From Filosporella fistucella (lineage: Eukaryota > Ascomycota > Leotiomycetes > Helotiales): a stretch of 64,000 bases of DNA. Location of the stretch: NCBI GenBank assembly GCA_030077755.1, contig JAQJZZ010000008.1, positions 496,001 through 560,000 on the forward strand, read 5' to 3'. Shown piece after piece: positions 54,899-64,000 of this stretch. The notes beneath the pieces were generated by a model. It made no database searches and was not told where the DNA came from. It saw only the letters and a list, made by a program, of their open reading frames with translations. Numbering within the stretch: position 1 is the stretch's first letter; each line of letters begins with the position of its first letter. The translations under genes were made by a program, and so were the position numbers.

Positions 54899-55278
54899 AT
54901 TTGGCTCGGATGCTAGTTCTTTGGTCTAATTCACATTTGGAGTCGATTAAATCTGGGTTTCAAACGTCACTACTGAATCAATCTGGTTTATTCTTGTGGA
55001 CAACGTGTAATTTCAGTGTTGCTAACGTGATGAGGGGGATTTACCTACGCTGTCTCTACATTATTTACTATGACAACATTCGGTCCACCGTCTTCAACAT
55101 GACAACCATTACTCATCTCGTAGAAAGGGCTAATCCAAACACCGTATTTAGAAGATGTCGAGTAAGAGAAAGGCGAACGCGTTATTTCTTAAGTTCGGGC
55201 TTGAACTTCTTGAAAATCCACGTCTGGAACCAAGAACCCTAGTCTTTCTCTTCACCACTGTTCCTGTGAATATAGAAT
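54899..55278. other. Spacer between two BTB genes
   Basis: About 380 bp without a gene. Confidence 0.5.
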
Positions 55279-55749
55279 CTAGGTCTCCGCATAATTGTTG
55301 ACATGAAAGGCTTCGTAGAATTGCCGAGGGTGCGAAATTGCTTCTGCCAGAAACTTCCTGCTAACCTTTTCAACGGTTTCCGAGTGAAACGTCCCATACA
55401 TGATATCCAACCACAAACAGCTGTAAACTTTGGTAAGCTGCTTCAGTATCGGCCTCGTAACAGTCCTATAGGAATGTGCGTTGAACCAAGTAACAAGCAA
55501 GTCTCTTGGTGGGTCATCGAGAACTTGCTCCACGTTATAAATGAAGTCCACAAGTTCTAAAAGATCTTGCCCAGAAGGAGTATTTTTGAACAGCAGATCA
55601 ATAATTCGGTCAATTGTTGCGTTTTGAAGGACAGGCATCAAGCATCGTTCTGCAAGGCGCCAGAGCTTTGTCCACTTGACACAGTCGTTTTCGTCCTGAG
55701 TAAGCTGCTGCGTGTAAAGCCAGTGGTACCTGTACAATACAAGACGCAC
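55279..55749 (-). pseudogene. BTB-type protein 2, 5'-truncated
   Basis: The readable part is about 155 aa and begins inside the BTB fold, at the segment HWLYTQQL that normally follows the conserved Phe-rich core. The helical region (VKWTKLWRLAERCLMPVLQN, LLELVDFIYN) and C-terminus match the BTB genes on both sides. The diagnostic first half (IHKDxxxxxSPFFxAAF) is missing. Upstream, another frame reads LSAQDIELPTEVKHANTTSG and could be a decayed piece of the domain, so there is at least one frame break. The 5' flank runs directly into the MITE-like element at 55976. No ATG is available for the open frame. I take it as a truncated gene; a complete form with unseen upstream exons is less likely. 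Confidence 0.65.
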
Positions 55750-55975
55750 ACAAGTCCCGATGTGGTGTTTGCATGCTTGACTTCGGTGGGCAGTTCGATG
55801 TCTTGTGCCGAGAGACTATTTGGTATGCTGCATGATGGGAGGGTTTCTGGTGGAGATAGAGGTATATTTTAACTTATGCTGGAGGACAAGGAAAGTACGT
55901 TTCAATTCTTTGCGCTAATGTGAAATAAACTTGAATAAAGCTATCCATTAACTTCGAAAGTTTCAGCTCAAGTAC
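55750..55975. other. Decayed 5' part of the truncated BTB gene
   Basis: Between the readable BTB part and the inverted-repeat element. It contains short BTB-like reading in a shifted frame (about 55750-55830) and then non-coding sequence. Confidence 0.35.
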
Positions 55976-56546
55976 GGTCACTATAACTTATAAAGCGACA
56001 TAACCCTCTAAGTACGTACAAAATCGATTTTCGATCACACAATCGACGTAAAACTCATAAATATCGATTAAATTTGCAAATATCTAGTAAATTGTATAGA
56101 ACTTGCTCTCTCTTCCTTGCCTGTACTCCTTGCCTGTACTCCTTGCCTGCTCTCCCTCTTCCTGCTCCCCCTGCCTGCTCTCCTTGCGTACTTTCCTTCC
56201 TTGCCATCTTTGCTTAATCTCTCGATCTAGTCTCTCTTCTAATCCCGTCCTCTTCCTTACCTTAAAGTATTATATTAATTAGATTATATAAAGTAGAAAG
56301 AAAGGAGGGAGGAGTTAAGAGGGAGAGGACGAGGGTAAGAGGGAGAGTAAGAAGGTAAGAGGAAGAGGGAGGAGTGAAGTGGGCAATCTCGAAGGGGGAG
56401 GCTATATACTTTATAGAGAGATAGTTTATCGAGATTTCTTACGAGGAGGCCATAGTAGAGCTTAGGTATACCTTAATGAGCTTGACCGAAACTGCGTTTT
56501 GTAAAGACTTAGAGGGGGTTATGTCGCTTTGTAAGTTATGAGGGCT
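55976..56546. mobile_element. MITE-like element, copy 2 (about 570 bp)
   Basis: Imperfect terminal inverted repeats of about 40 bp lie at 55976-56014 (TAACTTATAAAGCGACATAA then CCCTCTAAGT) and 56507-56546 (the reverse complement with a T/C change and two extra bases). Inside are a pyrimidine-rich block (56105-56260) and a purine-rich block (56290-56375), as in copy 1. There is no open frame. The 13-bp unit CCTTGCCTGTACT is repeated three times at 56115-56153. The sub-terminal region on the left matches the right sub-terminal region of copy 1 at 2746-3210. Copy 2 keeps closer inverted ends than copy 1. Confidence 0.8.
56115..56153. repeat. 13-bp tandem repeat inside MITE copy 2
   Basis: Three units of CCTTGCCTGTACT, the third with one change (CCTTGCCTGCTCT). 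It lies in the pyrimidine block and is not present in copy 1. Confidence 0.7.
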
Positions 56547-56741
56547 GGCGTAAGATATGCTTCCATGTATAATTTAACCAGCAGTACTGACCTAGGCTAT
56601 GGATGAGTGCAGGCTTACAGAGTCAGGACTTTGATATCAAACTCGAGTAACTCGATGGAATCAAATATCTTGCCACAAGGAAATAGAAGCGAATTCATAT
56701 ACTCATTACTTTTGTTCTCATTTATCGTTAAATATTACCAT

Positions 56742-59639
56742 TCAAATTGCCAAACTTCCCTGTAGCTTCAAATCCCTGCTACTAGCACCAACCCACACAT
56801 TATACGTTCCCTTCTGCAACTCCCAGTTCTGAGCCACTGTGTCCCAGACACTCAGATCTCTCCTAGTCAATTTAAAGCTTACTTCTCTCTCCTCACCAGC
56901 TGCCAGATATACTTTCTCATATCCTCTCAATTGGCGAACAGGTCCACCTGGGATACCGATGTATAATTGTGCTACTTCGGCTCCAGCTACCTTGCCGGTG
57001 TTCTTGACGTTGGCGTAGACTGTGGAAACAACATCCCATAGATCGGCATGACCTCCTTGAAGAACTGGACCGCTGGGATATACGGCATCTACATGCACAG
57101 GAGAAGAAATGCTGAGATTCGCGTATCCAAAAGTGGTATACGACAATCCATATCCAAATTCATATCTAGGCGTAATATTCTTCTGATCGAAAGCCCTATA
57201 ATCGATAAAGATACCTTCTGTGAAGTTATCCTGTGGGAAGTGGGTATATGGATATTCTGGGAGAGCCGGAGATTGAATAGCGCCAAAGTCGGAGGCTTTC
57301 TTTGGAAGAGTATATGGTAGCTTTCCGGATGGGTTGGAGTCGCCGTAGAGAATTGATGTGAGTGCGTGACCGGATTCTTGACCTGGGAGATGGGCGAGGA
57401 TGACTGCTGTGACGTTTGGATGCTCGATCCATGCGTCTACGATACGGACACCTGCGTTGTGGATGACAACGATGGTGTTGTTACATTGATCAGCGATCTA
57501 AATTTCGTTAGCAAAAGATGCAAGAAGTTTATCCTGATGAAAGGAGGAGCCGACGTACATTGTTGACAAGATTATCAGAATACTCGTCCGCAAGGCCCGA
57601 ACGATCAATTCCCTCCGAGGCAAAGGCATTGATGAAAACCAAGCATGCATCTGAAGCCCCATTTACAGTACTGGTAGCATTCACATTGACAAAGTCCCAC
57701 AAGAGTGAAGTATCATCCTTATAAGCACGCTCTTGCAATGCATCAAATGGCGCACTGATGAAAGCAGGACTTGTTGCACCTGAACCACCTCCACTGATGA
57801 TCGTTCCGTTGATAGCAACCTGAGAAACGTTCAAAACCTGTGGAACTCCGTAGAAACCATTCAGAGCTTCAAGAACGTTTCCACTTTGGAATCCGATGCC
57901 CCATGAGCTTAGACCAGGGGTTGGAGTATTGTAGTCTGGAGCTTTGGCGGAGTAACCGAAGAGTGAGAGTAATTTTGGGGAGGAGAGAGGGAGAGCATCG
58001 TTGGTGTTCTTGAGGAGAACATGGCCTTCGATGGCACCATTTAGGATTGTAGACTTCGCTGCGGGATCTCGAGCATCGACAATGGTGTGTGGGTTGGTGA
58101 GAACAGCAGGCATTCCGATGCCTGGAGCGGGATAATCCTTGTCTTGGCCGAGTTTGTACCAGGAAGCAATGATTCTAGAAATTGTTAGATGCGAATGAAG
58201 ATTCTTCTGGTGCACATACCTGGTCGCCATGTCATCCAATCTAGATTCTGGGACTGAGCCATTGTTGATGGCTTCAATGAGTTTTGCTCCCCAGAATACT
58301 CCAGCATCTAGAATTTGTCAGCAAGTGGGAATTTACGCAGATGGGGCTTCTGAAACCTACTCGGCATTGCCATGTCAAGTCCACCTAGAGCAGCTGCGAC
58401 ACCTGAGTGTTGGGCAAACCAATCAGTGACGACGAAGCCATCGAAGCCAAGCTCTGTCTTCAGCAAGCCATTCAAGGTCTTGCTATTCTGGCAGCCAGCG
58501 GAATTGTTGAGTTTGTTGTATGAGCACATGATCGTTGGTGTTCCGGCATGAACAGCATCTTTGCTTGGTCAGTTTGAGATACACCACACGAGCGAGGAAG
58601 TATTACCTTGGAATGGCCACAAATACAATTCATGCATAGTCTTGTCGTCGATATTGGATGAGGAAGGTTGAATTATCTGTCCATCGTCGGTGGTGATGGC
58701 AATTCGGTTGGTTTCTTGCTCATTACCAATGAAATGCTACAAATACTTAATACATGGTCAACCAAGTCATATTGAGAGCATACCTTTGTTGTAGTCATCA
58801 CTCCATTTTCATGGACACCCAAGATAGTTTCATGAACAAGAGAACCGCAAAGGTAAGGGTCGTTTGAGAAACCTGACGTCGTTGGTCAGACTCGGCTATT
58901 TCAGGGGATTCGGGCATGTCTTACCTTCCCAATTACGACCACCCTCTGCAATACGGCCAAGAGGTCCAACAACTAGATGAATTTAGCAATCGGAAGTAGA
59001 ATCGAGACATCAAATGCTTACCTGGTCCAAGAAGAATATTTACCCCCTTTCTACGGAACTCTCCACCCATAGCGAGAGCACGTTGATACGCCAAGTCTTT
59101 GTTCCAACTACTCAAACATCAGTAAAGAGGCTTTAGTATTCGAAAAAGCATTCTTACCTTGCACCAACATGCAGACCGCTTGGATAGCTGTTCACAAAAT
59201 CTGTAGCTCTGACACCGTTTCCAGCATCCTGCAAGCAGAGACCTGGGAATCCGAGCCGTTTTATGGCTGGAATGTTTCCAGAGCACCCGTTAGGTACGCT
59301 TGCTGTGCCGAATGTGAGGTTTGACTATTGATTGTTAATCTTGTATAAAAGCGAACTCAGAAAGAATCCTGACCTTCTCCTCTAGTGTCATCTGTGCCAC
59401 CAAAGCTGCAGCTTTCTCATATGCGGTAGCCCAATCACCTGTTCCACTTCCCATCGCTAGGAGCATGTTAGAGGTGTATCGGATACATATCAATCGGTTA
59501 GCTTACGAGTTGGGTAAACGGGCGGCGATTGACCATAAAAGACGAGGTCACTCGTGACATTTTCTGTCTGGCAGCTCGAAAGATCTGCCAATCCAACAAA
59601 TGCAAGCAAGGCAATTGACAGCATCTTCGCGGAACCCAT
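56742..59639 (-). CDS. Secreted GH3 beta-glucosidase, 11 exons
   Basis: Exons in coding order: 59507-59639, 59374-59456, 59158-59324, 59022-59110, 58925-58972, 58784-58872, 58607-58736, 58361-58558, 58220-58307, 57559-58174 and 56742-57497; 799 codons, 798 aa, every junction in phase. Introns are 45-61 nt. The signal peptide is residues 1-23 ([18 protein letters not shown]). The N-terminal GH3 barrel contains [15 protein letters not shown], the conserved KHF within [12 protein letters not shown], and the nucleophile Asp292 in [10 protein letters not shown]. The C-terminal GH3 domain (from about residue 390) has [14 protein letters not shown], and a fibronectin-III-like domain closes the protein ([14 protein letters not shown] onward). 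The enzyme removes glucose from cellobiose and oligosaccharides outside the cell, fitting the GH7 cellulase at the other end of the window. The many introns contrast with the single intron of the GH7 gene. TATAAA lies about 70 nt upstream. Confidence 0.93.
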
Positions 59640-62600
59640 GTTGAATCACTTGAAACGGGGATAGAATTGATAGCGAGAACAATTGTTGATGGATCCGGAG
59701 AGCAGTACTTTATACTTCGTCGGAACATTCACCTCTCCTCACTAAGTTCACCTCAAATGCGGCCTCGGTGCTGCATTGCCACACATGATCCTCACAAGAA
59801 CCGAACATAACCCGCTGAACAATCATTATTCAATCAATTCTGGAGTCCTTAACGGCCCGTTTGCTCTTGGGACCAGCTAGCTTATAGCCACAGCATCAGT
59901 ATTCACGGAGACTAGCCACATTTAAGACTAATGGCATGTTGAAAATTCAACTCTTGTCTCCATTTCCACTGCCTTGCAGCCTTAAAAAGGTTGGCAAACC
60001 CGGAGTGTGGACTCGGGAGATCCATCTCCTATGGCTGGGGCAATTCCCGAGCGGGTGAACTTCGGCCAGAGAGGAATTGTTGGAGAGCGGGGAGACTGTG
60101 GTGACGGCACACGAGGCCATTTTGCCCATGGGAAGCATAATGAAGTGGGGTATATCCTCTTTCCAGGGAATTGGGACGAACTTAGGGCAAGAAATCGGGC
60201 CGAAAACTCGCAAATGTTTTTCCATCTGCTGTTGTGTGTTAAGTGGGTTTCTATGTTATGGCAATTCGGATATTAGGACAATAGAACAATATCCTTGAAA
60301 AATAAAATTCCACTATAGATCGTAATCTGAACAGATAGACGATATAGCATGATTCTCTATAGCTATTCTCATTTCGGTGGCTTCGGTAGCCGGAGACAAA
60401 GCCATGCTTGAATCCCCGCATTGTTCAAAGTCAAATACCGACATGAGAGGAAAGATTCCGTCAGGTGTTCTTCAACCCGGATTTAGTGTCGGCCCCGCAT
60501 GGAGAAAAATCTCGTGGCGTGGGGCTCCCGGATTCCAGCTAACAAGAGTGGGAATGATGCGGGGACTAAGTGACGTCCACGTATCCTCGTATAGTGGCTT
60601 TATTGGGTATTATTGCGTCCACTTGTTCGTACATATAGCCGACACTATAACGTCAACGAAAGTTTAAAACTCAATTCTGAAGAGAGGGTGGGCCTGCTTG
60701 AGTCAGACTCACGATTGCTCTTCGGAACATAAACCTGCCTCATTATTTTGGAAGGACTTACTGAAATAATATCATCACATTGCGAAATCGCATGCCTTCT
60801 CTTGTAAAATGATACTGATAAAAGGCGGGCTGTCAAGTATAAAGTAATAGATTTTTGTATTCAGTTATCGTGAGTAAGCTTATGGAAAAGACATTCGGGA
60901 TTCGGTATAGATGTGATAACTCGGGATTTTTTGTTCGGGACAACACTTGACTATTAATAATTCCATAGACTGGTATATAGCACGACCTGCATTTATCACC
61001 ATATAAACAGATCAGTTGAATCTACTCGTAAAGTCCTTGTACGAGGAGACGTTTCTGAACGATCCGGGGTTTACTCCGTTTCTCCGGAATTTTTTTAGCC
61101 ACTTTCAAGATCCAAAGTGCAGGGGAGCAATAGCAAAGAGCCTAAGACATGTCAAATATTCTGTAATTTCGCCACTACCCCAAAGTCTAGATACTCTGTC
61201 AGAAAATGAAAACATCAATGGATAACATGAAAGCTTCAGGATTCAGACAGCTAACTCTGGAAAGGAACATAAATTCATATCTCAATCATCCCCTGCATAA
61301 AATTGTTGGGTGAAAGGAATGAGTAATCTGAAAATAGCTGTATAACTTAGAACGGCACAGAAGTATATACTTAACCGTTAACACGCTAATGAAAACATAA
61401 AATATGATATATATTTAAGTGACCATTCGGCATAAAACAATACATTTGAATATGACCATAATATCATACGGGTATTTCTAAAATATTATCATTTAGGGGT
61501 ATTCAATAGATCAAGGCTCCTCGGCAATTGTAGTGCGGAGGGGAATCCCTCGTTCATAAGTGATACAGGAGAATTTACATTAGGCAACTGTATAAAGAAC
61601 GAGAGGTCTACCAATATTTCACGGGAAGTAAATTGAACGTGCAAACCCCGTTGCACCCTTTCTTTAAAAAGCATGAGGCGCACCCTATAAAGATTATAAT
61701 TATTTTGATACTTTACTAATTCTGTATAATATCTGGACTATATAAGTACCACCTTCGTGCAAGCTAGTGTACCTAAGCTTAGATTTCTAGACTTTGTACT
61801 CATTCAATTAGACTTGATTGATCTAGGGGATCTTGGAGTTTGAGAGCCTTCAGGCGATACCTATGGCGCCTAGACTTAAAATATTAAGCTCGTCAGGATC
61901 TTAGACATTGAGAACAACATCATACGCTATAATTAGCGGGCTTGAATGGGGCACATTTCTATTACAGGGACAATATTGAAAGAGGACCATTTTTCAAGTT
62001 CAAGGCAGGTTTAAGGTTCTGTAGAAAGACCCAGAGTGAAACAAGCACCGGATTTTTATATGTGACAATAACCATATTTTGTGATTATTGACATAAAAGT
62101 GAAGGATTGGTTGCATTCCAAGTATCCACGAACAATTGATGTTCCCAAAAAGGTGAGGAAGAGCCTGATTTGCCACTTCGAAGTCTGCTACACCAATATC
62201 AGAAGTTGAACTTCGATTTTGCAAAGAGTTCAGAATTGGCTTATGATAAGAAAGCCGATTGGGAATGTGATTGCCAACTTCTAGGTCTTCATCCACTCTC
62301 AAAAGAAACTTGTTTTGTCGTCAGCTGAACTCTTCTCATAGACAACCGCAACGAATCTCAGGGGTCGGAGCCCTTTTACTATATCGATTCAATCAGCGCC
62401 CGTTTCCCCAATTGCAATTGAGTACTTGACTCCCAATTTGACAATCTAAAGAGTCAAGGGTAACAAAATCAAAGGCTCTTGTCCTTTGAGATCGCTCAGC
62501 TTTCTATTGATAAAGCCGTGAAGCTCGCCTAAAAACTCAACAATGGCACCCTTGCCGCCGAATCGGTTTCCAAAACACCTGTCATTTCCGTACAATTCTT

Positions 62601-62761
62601 GCTTGGAGAGTGTAAGAGCAAAGATGAAAGAAGACAGAATCAAACCAACAATGCGAGGCAAGGAACAGGATAATTCGGCAGTCGATGCGACCAAATCACA
62701 CCGACGACCCCTTCTGTAGATTTTCAATCTTTGCTCCATAACAGTGGCTAACAATTATAGC
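59640..62761. other. AT-rich gene-free stretch
   Basis: 3.1 kb without a gene. The stretch 60870-61780 is especially rich in TA and short A/T runs. Only short frames occur, mostly starting at non-ATG codons (for example 60377-60667 and 62000-62302). It may be a mutated repeat no longer recognisable, or simply intergenic sequence. Confidence 0.5.
59709..59714 (-). promoter_or_regulatory. TATA box of the GH3 gene
   Basis: TATAAA on the minus strand, about 70 nt upstream of the ATG at 59639, the normal distance. Confidence 0.5.
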
Positions 62762-63502
62762 ATGCTTCAATCAATTGTTACCATAATCATCGGAAATCCA
62801 TCGTCTTCCTCGGGGAACTCTACAAATGCCTCAACTCCAATAACTTTCAGTGTTCACAAGGACTTCATTACTCAACATTCCCCATTCTTCGCTGCCGCAT
62901 TTAACAGCAACTTTATCGAGGGAACGACCCAGTCTATGACATTAGATGATGTCGATCCTGAGGTTTTCGGTATGTTTGTGAATTGGCTTTACTATCAAAA
63001 GGTTGAGTGGGGCGACACAGCAACGTCTACTGCAGAAGTCACCACCAATCTCACAAAGCTATGGATTCTCGGCCGCAGATTCTTGGTACCTGCTTTACAG
63101 AATGAGGCTATGAAAGCGTTATATCCCATTTTCATCAGATTCCCTCTTCATGTTGATCAATCAATCCAACTACTGAAACTCGCGGAGGACTCGGATTCGC
63201 AAGTATTACAGGGCCTGATACTACACAGAATTGCAGAAGCGTCCGACAACCGGCTGAACAGGTCAACGCAGAATATGGCCCCTGAAACGATGAGGAAACT
63301 CATTACTATTCTAGGACAGAATCGAAGCTACAAACAAATTCTGACAGGTGACGGTCTTCAGGATTACTTGGTACAGGTTCCTGCGGATAGCAATTTGAAG
63401 CCTACAACCTGGGCCACTTCTACGGTGGAGTCTCGAAAAACCTCCAGTGAAAAGAGGGCAAGGAGACAAGGGGAGGTCTCATTGGAGGTCTTGATAGGTT
63501 GA
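62762..63502 (+). CDS. BTB/POZ-domain protein 3
   Basis: Single visible exon, 246 aa from the ATG at 62762. The frame is open a further 18 bases upstream with no ATG; a splice acceptor (ATAACAG just before) would allow an earlier exon. The BTB domain is at about 5-95: VTIIIGNPSSSSGN, FSVHKDFITQHSPFFAAAFN, and the LDDVDPEVFGMFVNWLYYQK helix pair. A helical C-terminal region follows (LTKLWILGRRFLVPALQNEA), and the end is basic (RKTSSEKRARRQ). It is closely related in layout to BTB protein 1 (53900-54898) and to the truncated copy. The Ser/Thr-rich N-terminal extension of protein 1 is absent, which may mean that the 5' exon was missed. Function is unknown; substrate recruitment to Cullin-3 is the usual role of BTB domains. 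Confidence 0.82.
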   Translation: MLQSIVTIIIGNPSSSSGNSTNASTPITFSVHKDFITQHSPFFAAAFNSNFIEGTTQSMTLDDVDPEVFGMFVNWLYYQKVEWGDTATSTAEVTTNLTKLWILGRRFLVPALQNEAMKALYPIFIRFPLHVDQSIQLLKLAEDSDSQVLQGLILHRIAEASDNRLNRSTQNMAPETMRKLITILGQNRSYKQILTGDGLQDYLVQVPADSNLKPTTWATSTVESRKTSSEKRARRQGEVSLEVLIG

Positions 63503-64000
63503 AACTCATAGGACGGAAAGCCAGCGGAGCTTGCGAAGACTGCTTGTATCAATCACCAATTTTCGAGCCAGGGTCCTTACTATCACATCTCACAATCCGA
63601 GGTCCGAAAAGAGATGTCGGCGGCTGTCAATGTCGGAACCATTTCTCGAGCACATACAGCGATATCGAATCCAAAAATATCATATTCAACAAGTATACAG
63701 TCTCCAAAAATATTGCGCCGTCCACACCTCGCTACAAAACAGATTCTCACATCGAAAGTATACCTAACGGTCTGGCGTTTTCTCTCCCACATTTTGAGGC
63801 CTCGTTAACTGCAGGGAAGAAGCACATCAAATTTCACGAAAATGCAGGAAATATAAGCAGCATAGAAAGTACCAAATCGGAATGGATACACAAAATAGTC
63901 ATAAGAAGGCAAATCAATAAAAGCACACAATCGGAATAGCTACGCAAAATAAGCACAGGGAATACAAAAACAATAGTAAAATCACATTTTCTCGTGATAC
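63503..64000. other. Right edge, no gene recognised
   Basis: About 500 bp after the third BTB gene. Overlapping frames on both strands have no motifs. Confidence 0.5.

Noticed and set aside
63499..63939. 146-aa frame at the right edge
   Set aside because: It overlaps the end of the BTB gene and has no motifs.
1..64000. Search by eye for tRNA, rRNA and CRISPR
   Set aside because: No T-loop (GGTTCRANTCC-like) with a pairing acceptor stem, no rRNA-like runs and no regularly spaced short repeats were found. A tRNAscan run would be decisive.

Overview
The window looks like nuclear DNA of a filamentous ascomycete, probably of the Leotiomycetes/Helotiales type (inference). The evidence is short GT-AG introns of about 45-150 nt, a GH7 cellulase, a GH3 beta-glucosidase, a But2-domain secreted protein, a Zn2Cys6 regulator, two HET-domain proteins, BTB proteins of the fungal lineage and fungal NST1. 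I saw no tRNA, rRNA or CRISPR. Gene models were spliced by hand. Where stated, the exon lengths add up to a whole number of codons.

Layout. 1-0.5 kb: 3' end of the ribosome-biogenesis gene SSF1. 1.4-2.5 kb: secreted GH7 endoglucanase. 2.7-3.2 kb: a MITE-like element. 3.4-5.8 kb: a dead zone with a carboxylesterase relic and, head to head with it, a relic of an NRPS-like reductase (carrier plus thioester reductase, no adenylation domain). 7.5 kb: secreted But2 protein. 8.3-9.2 kb: diverged direct repeats. 9.5-11.4 kb: Zn2Cys6 factor. 11.7-12.5 kb: unrecognised nuclear-type protein. 13.5-14.6 kb: DUF1749 hydrolase. 15.0-15.8 kb: mitoribosomal protein mL40. 17.2-18.2 kb: Rho2-type GTPase. 19.9-23.6 kb: NST1. 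25.0-26.8 kb: secreted M28 aminopeptidase. 27.1-29.4 kb: unrecognised 634-aa protein.

29.4-35.3 kb is gene-poor and holds a decayed tandem pair of a small gene, with RIP-like base changes. 35.4-37.4 kb: TRAPPC12-like subunit. 37.7-39.3 kb: galactokinase, divergent from acetolactate synthase (40.4-42.7 kb).

From 43 kb the window is accessory in character. Two membrane proteins share one transmembrane/cytosolic module but have different ectodomains, and they flank a HET-domain gene (44.8-46.4 kb). A second HET gene (50.9-53.3 kb), an intact BTB gene, a 5'-truncated BTB gene, and a second copy of the MITE beside the truncation follow. 56.7-59.6 kb is an 11-exon secreted GH3 beta-glucosidase. 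59.6-62.7 kb is AT-rich and empty, and a third BTB gene closes the window.

Functionally, GH7, GH3, But2 and M28 are secreted saprotroph/plant-associated functions. SSF1, mL40, Rho2, TRAPPC12, GAL1, ILV2 and NST1 are housekeeping. The 43-56 kb block resembles a non-self-recognition neighbourhood. The most novel-looking items are the MITE family, the paired membrane proteins around the HET gene, and the decayed duplicate pair at 32-34.7 kb.
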